From Telmatactis stephensoni (lineage: Eukaryota; Cnidaria; Anthozoa; Actiniaria; Isophelliidae), in the NCBI GenBank assembly GCA_029948255.1, contig JALIZF010001632.1, positions 310,001 through 374,000 on the forward strand: a stretch of DNA of 64,000 bases, given 5' to 3'. The notes under the pieces were generated by a model. That model searched no databases and had not been told where the DNA came from. It was given only the letters and a program-made list of their open reading frames with translations. Below are positions 9,246 to 21,642 of the stretch, one piece after another (position 1 is the stretch's first letter; each line of letters starts with the position of its first letter). Position numbers and translations under genes: made by a program.

Positions 9246-12200
9246 TTAATCTCCTACATCACTATCTCTGTCTCCTATTAACCACAATAAATGGAAGGCT
9301 ACTGCAAGCAGCCCAGTGCCAATAAGATCTCCAAATGCTGTTAAATACGGTATGGCATAGTTATCGGGGTCTTTGGCTCGTCGCCATATCCAGTACACCA
9401 TCCAATTGGCTAACAGTAGAAGTAGGATGACCTAAAAGACATAAATTTTACAATAGCTTAGTATAACTAAACACAAAGTCAGTTTGAGGCAACTTAAATA
9501 TTTCTATTTCATTAGCTTCTACCATGAGGTTGCTACTCCTATCCAAACTTTACTCAAGCAATGCAAGTGCTCGCTTATACACCTATTTCAATAAGCATTG
9601 TCGGTATCAAGCCTACGCCACGCACCCGAAAGGGAGTATGGGTAGAAATTACTAAAGTTATAAAACCACAAAAATCCCACACGATTACTCAAATTCAACT
9701 TGCTCTGACCATGTACACTAAAGAACTTCACTTACTGATGCTTAAGTCAATACCAAAGCGGAAAAGAAAGTAAAGTTTTGCTACTACCCATACTCCTTTT
9801 CGGTCTCAAGCGTGGGCTTGAGAGCTCTCATATGACAACTTTTTTTGATTTTTTGAAATAGGTGTACAATTAGACTGATGTAGCAAACAGGACACAACGT
9901 GAAAGAGGACACTGCACGCGCTGACGAATTTTGTTCGAAATGACCACTGATGTCGCCGACGTCAAGAAGAGGACGCAAAAGCAAGTGAAATGGCGCCCCT
10001 GAACGTGACACCACGACGTCGTCACGGCAGTCACGCAACGACCAAGTGTGACACAGTGGTCATCTCACATCAATCACTTAATAGCTTAGTAGACTGACGC
10101 CAAGCCAAAAGAAGTTGATATTCTACAGTATGTGTTGTCCCCTATAATAGACTATAGGGCGAGTCCTCCCCCTTTTGTGCTGAAGGTATACAATAGTGTA
10201 CCTTGTAAAGATAAGATTATCTACACTATATACTATAGACCTAGGGTAGAAATTTCTAGTTTCTATGAAAGATATGTTAAAGGGGTAGCCTTTATTCTAT
10301 TCTAGGAGCCAGAGGTTTTATTTCACTTCTCCTCCCACAAGAGGGCCCAAGGCCGGGGGGGGGGGGGGGGGTACTCCCCTATATTCGCTATACGGGTACG
10401 TGCCGCCAAACAGAGTAGGGTTTTCAGCGATTTTACTCTTGAACAGGGTATATAAAAATCGTAATTACTCTCTGGAACAGGATATCTATTTAACAAAGTT
10501 TGTCTAAAAGGCCAGGCTAAATGAAATGAGGCAGGAAATTGAATAATTTACTCTGGAACAGGGTATCAATTTTGGAAATTTTGCTCTGGAACAGGGTTAG
10601 GGTTCAAGGGGCTCAGTGGCACATCCCTACCCAAAACTGGAAGGTCAAGCCATGAGCCCGAGTGTTTCTCTCAGGATACTTTTTTCTCATTACGTCTCTT
10701 AAATGGTGTATTAAAGAGTAAGTGAGGTTTTGACCTTGGGGTGTGGGTTCCCTGTGTAAATCTGGGTTGAGTGTGTGACATTGTACCTGTAAAAGTCCAG
10801 CAAATAAATACGCTGATGTAAAAATAGCAGTAAACGATGTATGTCCACCTTGCATAATTTTAATTGTATACAGGAATATAAGATGACCAGGGATGACTAG
10901 AAACAAAAGAACACGGGCAGTTCTTGCATGGATACCTGTTAAGATATAACAAAGAAATGAAATGTCAGATTTTAATAATATGATACTTGGTTGTTTTATG
11001 CATGCTCTGATTGGTCCAAGAACTGTGTGTACACACGCACAGATGAAGTCACAGAACCTTACATGATTGCTTAAAATGTTTTACAAAATATATAATGTAA
11101 AACAAACAGATTCCATTTCACTTGCATCTGTTCCCTGATACATTGTTAGCTGTACAGAAGAAACAGAATGTGAAGAAACAAAATGCCACTCAACTTCATC
11201 TTATGGTAGCACTTTTTTGCTCTAACCACATTTTGAAAATCATCTATTAGAGCACAGGAAAATGGAATCTATTTGATAAACCTTTGACCCTCCAAAATGT
11301 ATTTAGTGATCACTTTCAAAAATTAGTCCCAAAAATGGTTACTCAATGTTGTATGCATCAATCAAAAAACCATTTGCTGTTGTCCAGAATTGACTTATAT
11401 ATCAAAAGAAAAAAATAGCCATATAGTTTGTATGATAGCATGAAATCTTTATTTCAATAACAGCTCACATACCTGACCCACAAAAAGTATCAATACATCC
11501 TTTAAATTTAACTCCTTTGGGCATTTTTCCTGGACGACCTCTTTGATGGAGGAATGTTGAAAGTCTACTGGCTTGTACAGCTACTAAATTACCACCAACT
11601 CCTATAAAATATCAATTTAAATATAATGATTTAGGTTATTTTTGTGTTAATGAAATGTCAAAGTAAGTAACTCATTGAAATCTGTTAAGCGCCATTTTGC
11701 CTGCAAGTCTTGAGACAAGGGTATTCTTGTCAGCAGACAATTTGACATCTACCTCTTGTATATAATATTATTTTGGCCATGTGCAAATTTTTTAGCAACC
11801 TGCTGGTAAATATAAAAAGTACTGTACCCTCAATAAAATCTGGTGGCAATAGCCACCCTACACATTGCAATGCCATGGTCTTGGACCCAAGGGAAATGTG
11901 GAAAAGTAATGAAGGCAGAATTTTCCCTTTATAAGTGAACTGCTCAGGTTTCTAATGAAGCATCCAATTTCTAAAATCTACACTGTACATGAGCACATCA
12001 AAATAATAATTAAAAGTTTTGATGAAGTCAAGATGCCTATCTGTAATGGTTTGTTTGAGACATAAAGTGTAGAAGTAAATGGCTGGTAAAAGCAAGAGTT
12101 GTAACTAACCATTTATGACTGGACTAAACACTGCAATACCATGATAACTTGATACTGCATAGTCAAGTACAAGGCCACCAGAGCTGAAAACAAATCAAGG

Positions 12201-15200
12201 TTGTTACCAAAATAAAGTGATATGAAATACTACAGTGTAAGTGGAAATTAAGTTTTGTCATTTCAAGCACACTGGCATTTTCTCCATAGACGACTTTCAA
12301 AAATGGCACCCTAGTACATGAGAATAAGGCCACAATGGCCTTGTTACCAGAAAATAAGCGTGGCAATACTTCTATTGCTATCAAAAACGATATGTTCCCC
12401 TTCCTTTTAAAACACCTACTGTATTTTCTGTACATTTTACAGGATATACTTAGACTCATTTGATACCATAATGATTTTAGAGGCCTTTCTGGCCTCATTC
12501 TCGTGAACAATGAGCCTGCCATTTTTGAAAGTTGTCTATTGACAAGACAAAGACAAGAGAAACAGTCAAAAAACATCTGAGCTTAAGTCAAATGGTTTTA
12601 ACATTCTCTTAGTATTTGAAAGGATCAGCACAATGGGAAAGTTCTTAGACCATTGTTGAACTGTCACAAATGTCAATTTGCTTTTCAATGTTACATGTAA
12701 ACTTGACTGTAGTACTTTAATACCAGTTGTTTTAAACATATAGTAGTTGATCCATTAAGCCTATTTCTCACTAGCAGTGCAAGGCAACACAAGGTACAAC
12801 TACATTCTTTTGCACTAATAGTCCATTTCCGAGATATGCTTCACCTGCCACATATAAAAGGATTTAGAACAAGGCTACATGTATGTGCTAAAACTTTTGT
12901 CTTGTTACGAATAACTGAGCTTTATACATGTAGCATTGTCTTGATACTTTTGTCTATGGCAAGTGAAGAGTATCTTGAAAGTTGGCTATTGCATTTGTGC
13001 TTGTGTTGCTACATATACTTTTTCAAGTGAGGACAAGAGCTTTGCATCACCTTGCATTGCATTTGTGATTGTGTTGCTCTTTTTCAAGTGAGGACAAGAG
13101 CTTTGCATCACCTTGCATTGCATTTGTGCTTGTGTTGCTACTTTTTCAAGTGAGAACAAGAATTTTGCATCACCTTGCATTGCATTTGTGCTTGTATTGC
13201 TACTTTTTCAAGTGAGAACAAGAGCTTTGCACCACCTTGCATTGCTAGTGAAAACCAGGTTTTATGCAGTGAAAATGAAGTTATTACAGTACCTACTTAT
13301 AACCATGGCACTTAGTACAGGTGTCCACCCAGAATACAAGACACCATGAGTAAAGTGGTTTTTATGACTGATATAAAACCACAATGGTAAGATGACAAAG
13401 AATGCAGCACAAATAACAGGAGCTATCCAGTGATGCTCAGTTCCTTGAAAGAAAGAAATTTAAAGCAATATTTAAAAGTCATTAAGGGCCGGTTCACACT
13501 AGCGACATAAGTATAAGCACAAGCAACATATGCAAACTCAGTAGCGCATTTATCACTTAGGTGTGAGAAAAAACAAAAACTTATAATGAGCACTATGCAA
13601 TGGAGTCTGTGTATGCTTACGTGGTGTGTGAACTGGCCCTAAGAAGGAGTTGACAGGGGTTCAAAGTACCTTAAAGATACTATTTTTAGCAACTACTAAA
13701 TTCAGTGATTTCTCTAGGGGAACATTTAATGGCTACTTAGTTTTTATAGTGAATTTTTTGGGGAAATGATGATTTTTCTATAACTGACCAAGAACACCTA
13801 AGAATACTGATTTTAGCAAGTTTAAAATTTGGTGATTTTGAGTAACTTGCTAAAATTTGCCAAACTATGCTGTCACTAAAAATAATAAGCTTAAGATACA
13901 AGCAACATTGGTTCCAGTCCAATTTTAAATGGATTTGTAAATTAGGGGTTCGGATTATCGATTCTTGGTTTTCATGTGACGTCATCGGAAAAATTCATGC
14001 TTCATATTGATCACATTTAATTTAGTCTGAAGTATGTTGCTTATATACCCTAAGAGAAGTTTTTCTTGAATATTTGAGAAATTTTCCTCGTTTGGTTTTC
14101 GAGTTATCAAAGGTAAAAACTTTGTCACGCAACACTGTCACGCGTTTTCCTCAGGACGTAAAACGATGAATTTGTTTGAAGTAAACACACATTTGGCTTG
14201 CTCTATGAATAAAACCATTGTTTATTGGGTATCTGTATCAAAATATATGATTAAATTGATATTTTAAATGATTTTGCCAATCGTATTTATTGTCCGCCAT
14301 GTTTGTGTACTAAAGTTGTACACCAATATGGCGGCCCCATACATTTCTTTGTAATAACTGAGTTTGTAAAACCGTTGATATCTTTGCATCACAACATCTT
14401 TTGGACTCAAAATTTCATGGAGTTATAAAGTTTTTCCTCCTCTTTAAGAGGATGTGCTTTGATTTTACTCTGAGACGTGAGATCCGCTGTTATTTTGATG
14501 ACCTGTGGAGTGACTCCAACTGCGAAGTGCCATACATTTCTTACTAAAAATTGAGCACTTCAAAGGTTAATATCTTCGCAACAAAAGCTCATTTTAATTT
14601 GAAAATTCGTAAAGTTATATAGTTTTACTTGCTCTTTAGAGTGATATTACTTTTATTTCACTCAGGGCTCTGGAAATTTTTTGATGACGTAGGTGAAAAC
14701 CAAGAATAGTAAGTTTAAGAAAATATTGCAAGCATTTTTAATGCATCAAACAAAGTCAAATTTAGACTAGATTTTTATTAGCTAATATGTGTCACTGAAG
14801 TCAAACTTTGAAACCCTAGCAATCTTAGTCTGCTGACTTGAACTTACCAATTTTATTGTACAAAAATCTGCTAATCCCTGACAACAAAGCAAGTGTTGTC
14901 AAATCACCTAAACTTGCTGCTATTGGTGTAGCGACATTGTCAGGATTAATGTTGCATTTGATTGACACTATTACCACGGCAACCATGACTGATCCAAGGA
15001 CAAAACTAGCTGACGTTGCAGTTACTAGTCCACTTGCACATAATAAAAATGCATGATTGATGTCAAAGTGACCATCAAGTATCCAACCCATGAGAACGGC
15101 AGCAGCTGATGCTAATGCACCAACAACAGTAGCTTGCACCTAAAAGATAGAATGATATACTTGAAGAGGTGTTCCAAGAAAAGGGCTTAAGGGACTCATT

Positions 15201-18146
15201 TGATGACATTTCTAAGTTTTTATTGATTGGTTCAGAATGGTAACAGTGGTCTTGGCTTGAAGAGGTGCCAAAGAAGAGGGCTGAAGCGACTTATCTGATG
15301 ACCCTTTTAAGTTTTTGCCAACATGCTCACAATGGCATGATCAATGGTCTTGCCATGGCAGTTTGATAAAATTGATAAAAATTCATCAAAATAAGTCACT
15401 TATGCTGATTTCATAGACAACCCTTCATTTCTTTAAATTAAGTGATTGAACCTCAAATTCTTCATCAGGTTCCTTTGTTTCAAAGGAGAAATGGAATTTT
15501 GATCAAAATACAGTGGTGCCTTTATCAAGCAGACCCCCTATTAAGTGGGCACCCTTTTTAATTGAACACTTGCTCAGGTCTTGGCCAAACATTTTTTTAC
15601 ATAATTTATTTACTGTACATTGAAACTCTTCTTAGTGGACACCTCTCTTACACAGATACTAGGCAACGTCCTGAAGATGTCTGTTTAATAAAAGTAGCAG
15701 TAGCACTATACCTGAAGCAATGTAAGATTCCCTCCAATTAATTTCCATTGTTCTTTTTTACAATCCATATGACCTATGTTTGCCTGTAATCAAAGGAAGA
15801 AAGAGACTCTATCAGTCAACAGTGTTAAAAAGTTGCCACTAGTCAGAGTAATTTGTTTCTGTCTGAAAGACAGATACTTAAGCACACAGAGAACATTTTT
15901 GAAATTATTCAACACCATTCAATTAACCATTTGGTTGGAAGTTTGAGTTAGTGAGGTTCAACAGTCTGTAGCCATGGGTAGTAATAATATTTTGAATGTT
16001 TTTGCTGAGACATTACACAGACATGGTCACAGCTTGGCATAGTCTGTTTCATATGGTAATACTTACAGCTGTAGATAATCTTGATGCCAGTGTCATTTCT
16101 AAATTGCCTTTCAAACCAAGCAATGCTGGCACCAGAATGAAAATTTCAGAAATTTCTTGATAAACTTTCCAGTGCTGCAAGTGATCAAAGAGGAATTGAT
16201 GATATAATACATTGAAATACTATGTATTTTCAAAAGCAGCCATCAGCCTTCACAACATTATTTTATTTTATAATGTATTTTATTTGTTTAAAAGTTGCAA
16301 AAAATACTGAACATAATTTTGTTTTCTTGAAGACAGATAGTTTTTATTTCAAAGTCCTTTTCTGCCATGTTTTTATCAGACTGATTGCTGATTGTTCATT
16401 TATAAGATTGTTTGAAAACAAATTCAAATGTTGTTCACATTGAATTGATTTAATTTTATCAGTTAGCACATTTATTGTATCTGCTTTACTTTCTCCATTG
16501 TGTGTGCTAGATACAATACATTAATATTTTAGTTCATAATTTGCTACCTAGCAACATACCATATGTGCAATTATTAAAAAGAATTGAAATAAACCCTGTA
16601 TTTTGCTTGTAAACACATTCCTTTTATGAGGAATAAGAAGTGGTACTGGCATGACAGTTTACAGTATGTTTGTTGCTTTAGAGATCTAAAATGTTTTGGT
16701 GGGGGAGGGGAGGGGTGTCACAATTTTACCATAGATGGTTGTAACAACACATCTATACAACGTGTATTTATAATAGCAGTTTTTGTATGACAGTGATATA
16801 GTCTTTGCTGCAAAACATCTGGAAAAAAACTCTTGTTTAGCCATCTGCATAACAGAGACAAGAATTGTGCTCTAACTTCTTTCTGATTTTGAAAAGAAGT
16901 TTGTCATTGGCTAAAATAATGGTGCTTGTCATTGGGTATTTCCAGTAACAGATGTACACACCATATTGGTGTGAAAAAAATATCCATCGAAAAACAACAT
17001 AAAAATTACCTTCACAATTTAGCCAATCACCAGTTGCTTTTAAAACCTCAACGTTCTAGCGCTTGCGCACTAACAGTGTCCCCCAATTAGTGCGCAAGCG
17101 CTAGAAGACTTGGACACTTAAATAAACAGTTATTTATTTTATTTATTTATTAACCAGAAAGACCACTAGGGGTACTGAACATGATTTGTGTCACTGTACC
17201 CTGTGAACAGAGGGCCCTTTTCTAATCCCTTTATGGAGCAAGGGGAAAATGGATTAGAAAGAATCTCTGCTCCCAGGGTAGTGTCGCTGTAACATAGATG
17301 GACTAAATGAGAGTTTTTCCAGAGGTGACACAGCTAGCTGTTCCATGTTGTGACAAGTCATGTTTGAGAGTTTTGATTGGCTGTTGCTGCCGTTGAAGTC
17401 CACCGAAAATGCTAAGACATGCACAGACATTTTCACAGCAAAACCGAAACAGTGCTCTATGAAAATGCTATTAAAATATTATTATTATTATAAGATTCTT
17501 CATATATTTTGTATCAATAAATTCCCTATGCTATGCATAGGTCTGTGTTATTGATAACCTTCTTCAATATCTATATTTTATACCCATACTAAAAGAGCAA
17601 GGTAGTCAGAAAGGTTAGTGTAATAGAACTTGATCTCACCTGTACAACATCTAATAATAGTCCAGCTGCAACAGTCCCAAAACCGGCCACCAAGAAAGGA
17701 AAAAATACTTGTAAAGCTATAGCAAATGAGCCTTCTTCTGTTTCTATATCTTTAGCAGTATCGTCTCTTAGTACATCGGTACCTGATCTTTCACTTGGAT
17801 CAGATATTAAAGGTTCAAGATCTTCATTTTCATCATTATCTCCAGTCAAACATTCCCCATTTGCAAAATTCGCGTTTTCCTTGTGATTTCGCGATAATAT
17901 CCGGCCAAACGGCTCATCATCTGAAATAATAACTTCTCCGTTTAAGCCGTCCTCAGGTGATAACACATTATCATCAGATTCTTCCACAATCCTCGCTTTT
18001 GGAACCATTTTGCTAGGAGTTGAGTCGGTTTTCTTGTTTTTGCTACGAGATCGCTTTCTAGCTACCGAAACGCCATTTGCAGATCCTTGTTTTAAAGCAT
18101 CAATAACGCCAATAATAAAGATGGTTATGAAGGATGAAGAAAACAT
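9246..18146 (-). CDS. SLC41-family magnesium transporter (MgtE-like), nine exons
   Basis: Exons: 18146–17640, 16174–16067, 15783–15712, 15139–14848, 13443–13297, 12183–12110, 11601–11473, 10935–10787, 9431–9246, ending in TAA. The product is about 554 residues, normal for SLC41A proteins, which move Mg2+ across the plasma membrane and related membranes. After an acidic, probably cytosolic N-terminus (residues 1–135), two MgtE-like halves follow. The first carries [20 protein letters not shown] and [20 protein letters not shown]. The second carries [20 protein letters not shown]. The C-terminus is [20 protein letters not shown] followed by GDRDSDVGD. All junctions agree in phase with GT–AG borders except exon 5/6, where the protein frame needs ATAAG|CTCTGG but the genome reads ATAAGTAGGT, one G short of a normal donor. 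Whether it is the A1, A2 or A3 orthologue cannot be told by eye. A five-codon upstream ORF precedes the start. Confidence 0.93.
9461..10786. repeat. SLC41 intron 8: poly-G and a cnidarian-type interspersed repeat
   Basis: About 10350–10620 contains a poly-G run followed by GGTACTCCC…TATACGGGTACGTGCCGCC and several spaced CTCTGGAACAGGGTAT words. This is a repeat layout, not coding sequence. The remainder of the intron shows nothing definite. Confidence 0.55.
12767..13256. mobile_element. TIR element with an internal 62-bp minisatellite (SLC41 intron 5)
   Basis: The left terminus TTCTCACTAGCAGTGCAAGG is matched in inverse at the right by CCTTGCATTGCTAGTGAAAA. Inside, a 62-bp unit (start GAGGACAAGAGCTTTGCATC) is repeated about three and a half times at 13028–13089, 13090–13151, 13152–13213 and 13214–13250, with few changes. 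No ORF is credible, and no clear target duplication was seen. Confidence 0.7.
13485..13640. mobile_element. MITE with AGGGCCGGTTCACAC termini (SLC41 intron 4)
   Basis: Left end AGGGCCGGTTCACACTAG and right end GTGTGAACTGGCCCT are inverted repeats. A flanking TTA/TAA is consistent with a 3-bp duplication but too short to be sure. It is the fuller copy of the family seen at 7684–7777. Confidence 0.7.
13961..14708. mobile_element. About 750-bp TIR element (SLC41 intron 4)
   Basis: ATTCTTGGTTTTCATGTGAC at the left is inverted at the right as GTAGGTGAAAACCAAGAAT, with CGTCATC/GATGACG continuing the match. The interior has no ORF. Internal GATATCTTTGCATCACAACA and TAATATCTTCGCAACAAAAG blocks look like a degenerate internal duplication. 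Confidence 0.65.
17054..17106. repeat. Perfect 20-bp-arm hairpin (SLC41 intron 1)
   Basis: TTCTAGCGCTTGCGCACTAA at 17054–17073 is exactly complementary to 17087–17106, with a 13-nt loop. No terminator role is expected in an animal intron. It is probably the tip of a MITE. Confidence 0.85.
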
Positions 18147-18538
18147 GGGAGTTCCGAATGATCAAGCTTTTTCTTGACGTAAATACAGCAGAAATCATGA
18201 TCTACTTCATACTGTGGCAGCCATCTTGGACACGTAGTAGCCTCAATATCATGTTTCTAGATTCCAGTCTCCCAATTTTTTGCGACGGTCCGTTGTGACC
18301 TGTGACGCACATAAATAACTCTTGGTCACAGCAATTTAGAACTTAAATTAATTACTAAAACTGTATTTTCTTTTGTCTCGGATCGTTTTCCAGTCGTTAA
18401 GGGCTCTGGTTAAAATCCTCTACGGCTGGAAATCGAGCCTACTTTTTATCTAAGATGGGAAAAAATAGAAAGAAAGAAAGAAAAAAGACGGGAAAACATG
18501 TATTTTTCAAATTTCCCCAGGTCATGATGTAGTCTTAA
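18147..18538 (-). promoter_or_regulatory. SLC41 5' region with a short upstream ORF
   Basis: Between the opsin stop and the transporter ATG lie 392 bp, which must hold the transporter promoter and 5' UTR. A five-codon upstream ORF (MAATV, stop) occupies 18224–18207, 60 nt before the main start. If the mRNA starts upstream of it, it could lower translation of the transporter. No TATA box is evident. Confidence 0.4.
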
Positions 18539-19537
18539 TTAGACCTTGGTTTCACACGAGCCGCCAGTATGCTGTGATTTTTGGCTATAATTCCCTAATT
18601 TTCTTGAGAACTTCCCAATAATAGCCATGAATTCTTTTCTAAACCGATTGTAGGTGAAAAAGTATATAATAGGATTGTAACAAGTAGATAACTTAGCAAA
18701 AATGGCTGGAAATATGTCCAGAAATAGCAGTTGGCGATTGGGTGTAAAGAATGACCCGAACGAAACCAGTGCATACGGAGTCCAGGCCACTAGAAATGCA
18801 CATGCCATCATTAACGATACACGAACAGTTTTCCGCTTAGCTTGGAAGGATTTTTTGGTCGGAAGTGCTCCGTTTCCCCATCGTTTGGTAGCTTTCTTTG
18901 ACAATTCATTAATTTCCTGATAAATCTTGGTAAATGATATCGAGATAACAGAGATAGGCAAGAAGAAGAAACATATGAATAATCCAACAACGTAAGCCTT
19001 TGAGCTTAGATCGGTCGAGTACCACATGATGGAGCATCCAGCAAATCCAGGCTCGGGGCCAAACGATGACCAACCTAGCAACGGAAATACACTCCATAGC
19101 AACGAAAACAACCAAAGACCACTTATAAGCGCTATCGACTGTCTTTTAGAACAGTTTTGTTTTTGTTTTTGTTTGATTGTCATGCAACGTTCAACTGCTA
19201 ATGCAACGATATGAAGCATGGAGGTCAATCCAAACCAAGTAGAGACGAAGGCAAAGTACTCGCAAACCCCTTCATCAAGTGTCCACCATTGCTTGGCATT
19301 GGCGTAGGCACCCAGTGAAGTTGCTAAAATGTTGACAAGCAAATCACAAATTGTCATACTGATCAGTAATAGGAAATTTGACTGATATTGAAGGTGCTTG
19401 TCCTTTAAGAAAACAACAAGTGCAGAACCGTTGAGAGTAAATCCCATCACAAAAATGATCGCGTGCATGGCTGAAATAGCTTGGTAGTAGCTTGGGTGCA
19501 ACAAAGTCAAAGAAGCGTTTGTTTTATTCAAAGACAT
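18539..19537 (-). CDS. Opsin (class A GPCR), single exon
   Basis: From ATG 19537 the product is 332 residues with seven hydrophobic segments. The retinal-binding lysine is at 282 in FPAIFAKLSTCYNPIIYFF, with the exact lysine-to-NPxxY spacing of rhodopsins; this separates it from other GPCRs. C92 and C168 form the expected disulfide, ERC (116–118) replaces DRY, D65 is the sodium-site Asp, and TM6 has AWTPYA. N-terminal NKTN is a glycosylation site. Position 95, equivalent to bovine 113 (usual counterion), is Phe, while E162 matches bovine Glu181, so E162 is the likely counterion. The C-terminus SCETKV fits a class I PDZ ligand. An upstream in-frame ATG (19648) would add 37 residues, largely hydrophobic; I prefer the inner start. 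The missing introns fit several cnidarian opsins; the subgroup is not determined. Confidence 0.88.
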   Translation of the reverse strand: MSLNKTNASLTLLHPSYYQAISAMHAIIFVMGFTLNGSALVVFLKDKHLQYQSNFLLLISMTICDLLVNILATSLGAYANAKQWWTLDEGVCEYFAFVSTWFGLTSMLHIVALAVERCMTIKQKQKQNCSKRQSIALISGLWLFSLLWSVFPLLGWSSFGPEPGFAGCSIMWYSTDLSSKAYVVGLFICFFFLPISVISISFTKIYQEINELSKKATKRWGNGALPTKKSFQAKRKTVRVSLMMACAFLVAWTPYALVSFGSFFTPNRQLLFLDIFPAIFAKLSTCYNPIIYFFTYNRFRKEFMAIIGKFSRKLGNYSQKSQHTGGSCETKV

Positions 19538-19648
19538 CGTTGAATCACATCTAAAGAACAAGATCAAGATTAAGATGAATGAAATAAAGGTTTGATTCCA
19601 TGCTTGGAAATATAATATATGAATACGTGAAACGGAGGACTTCTTCAA

Positions 19649-21060
19649 GCAAAATTAAGTTATTTTAGATTAAGGTGTTTGCCTACCGTTTTTTGACTGT
19701 CACACCAAGATTTTTTGAACTGTCTAAATCTGAGCTGACTTTATCTTCCTCGATCAAACTAAGGCTATCATCAACAACGAAACACTTTGTGTTACATTTT
19801 ATTGTTCAAGATGATAATAATGATAAAATTAGATATATTGTTCAAGATTATAATTAATTATTAAGATTATGCAAATGTTTCACATCTATATATGACGGTA
19901 TAATTTGCTTTGAAACGATGAATTTGGGAATTTTGAGTTTGTTCTCTTTGTTTAATAGCTTTTTCTCCCTTAGAATGGGATCATATTATTAGAATAAAAT
20001 AACTTTTAACTGAAATGAGGGCGCAGTTTGAGTGCCCTGCTATCTAAATGCGAGAGACTATTAACCCATGGAACACTCGTGTTCATTCTCTAACCCCTAC
20101 TACTTAAACTACAGAAAATCCGATCCGCATCGAAATGAAAAAATAAAAAGAAACAGATTTGCTTTCCGAATTAAGTTTCGTTTTCCGTCAATCATCCTGT
20201 GTTACGCACTCCTTGGCTCTGTCGTCGTGTACCGGTTAACTAAGAATGGCGCTCACAACTAGACGAAACAATTCTAAAAACAAAGGAATGTACACTATGT
20301 TGTGTATTATAAAACAATAGATACGACATGAGTCCATTGACTCTATCGTATCTTTTACGTATACCTGATTATTTGTAATGCAGAGCGTTTCGTCGTCCAT
20401 CTTTGCTATTTGATTTAGCAATGTTACATTAAATCAATATGGAACTGATGCTTTGAGATATTATTGCCTAGAGATTCATGAACTGATACTGAGTACTTTT
20501 TCTAAATCGCTCAAGCGGTTTTAGAGAAATTTGAAAAAGCGCTGGAATGTTCATATTTGGCGCTGTGAATCTAAAATCGATGGTCTCACAAGATAAGCTC
20601 GTTCTCAATATTATGAACGAGATAATCTTAAAAACACTCATTCCCCCAAGGTATCGAAATATAAGATATGAAGGAAGATTTTGACGAACTTTAAAAGTCA
20701 TTTTATTTAGTCTTTCTAAACTATACTGAGCGACTCCTTGTGACATGTAAAATCAATAATAAATGTTTTTGCCGGATTTACTTAAAATCAAACATTCAGA
20801 ATTTCTTGATTAGAAGATATATGACTTGCCTTATATCATATAAGTGCAAAATGATATTGGATTTTCTGGATCTCAACAAAAGTTTTTAATTAAGTTTCAG
20901 TGATTTCGATGTTTCTCGTTTCTCGTTGCTATGGCAACACGTACCCAAATATATAAAACGTACATCTTGCTAAACTTCAGACAAAGAGTAATTGTTGGTG
21001 AGAGCAACAGTTTGATCGAGGAAAAGAAAGTTATTGTCAAAATCGTTCATAAAATCTTGG
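19649..21060. other. Intergenic, no gene seen
   Basis: Upstream region of the opsin and AT-rich spacer. Short frames here lack start context, splice sites and recognisable motifs. Confidence 0.5.
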
Positions 21061-21070
21061 TGTGGCAGCC

Positions 21071-21610
21071 CGCGGGTATTTATAGTAGCGGAAGAACAAT
21101 TTTTTCTCTGGAATTTTCAGAACGTAAAGCTGCACCGATTTCTGATATTTTTTATACCGTAAAAAGGGAATCTTTATTCTATTGAAAGCTACCAACTTTT
21201 AAGGCAAAGAAGATATACGATTAAGAAATACAAGCGATCTTAAAAAACCTATTTTTTTAAGCATCGAAATATCTCCGTACAAGAAGGAGAATTTTTTTCC
21301 TATTTAGTTGAATAGAACAACTATCCAGCGGATCGGGTTCCAGATGCCTCGCAGTAAACCTTATGGTACTAGATGTCATTCAACTAAATAGGGAAAAAAA
21401 TTCTCCTTCTTGTACGGAGATATTTCGATTCTTAAAAAAATAGGTTTTTAATATCGCTTGTAATCGTATATCTTGTTTGCCTTAAAATTGGTAGCTTTCA
21501 ATAGAATAAAGATTCCCCTTTTACGGTATAAAAATATCAGAAATCGGTGCAGCTTTACGTTCTGAAAATTCGAGAGAAAAATTGTTCTTCCGCTACTATA
21601 AATACCCGCG
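21071..21610. repeat. Giant hairpin with about 240-bp arms
   Basis: Left arm 21071–21314 and right arm 21378–21610 are near-identical in inverse. Both contain TATTTATAGTAGCGGAAGAA and CTCCGTACAAGAAGGAGAA. They are separated by about 63 bp of unique sequence. The short frames on both strands are mirror images of each other. The outer ends differ slightly (GCAGCCCGCGGG versus GGTGACCCGCGCGGG in the same sense). Confidence 0.85.
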
Positions 21611-21642
21611 CGGGTCACCTTAAAAGACTGCAAACATCTTAA

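Noticed and set aside
12986..13349. Repetitive Gln/Met and Cys/Val frames
   Set aside because: Mirror frames of the 62-bp minisatellite.
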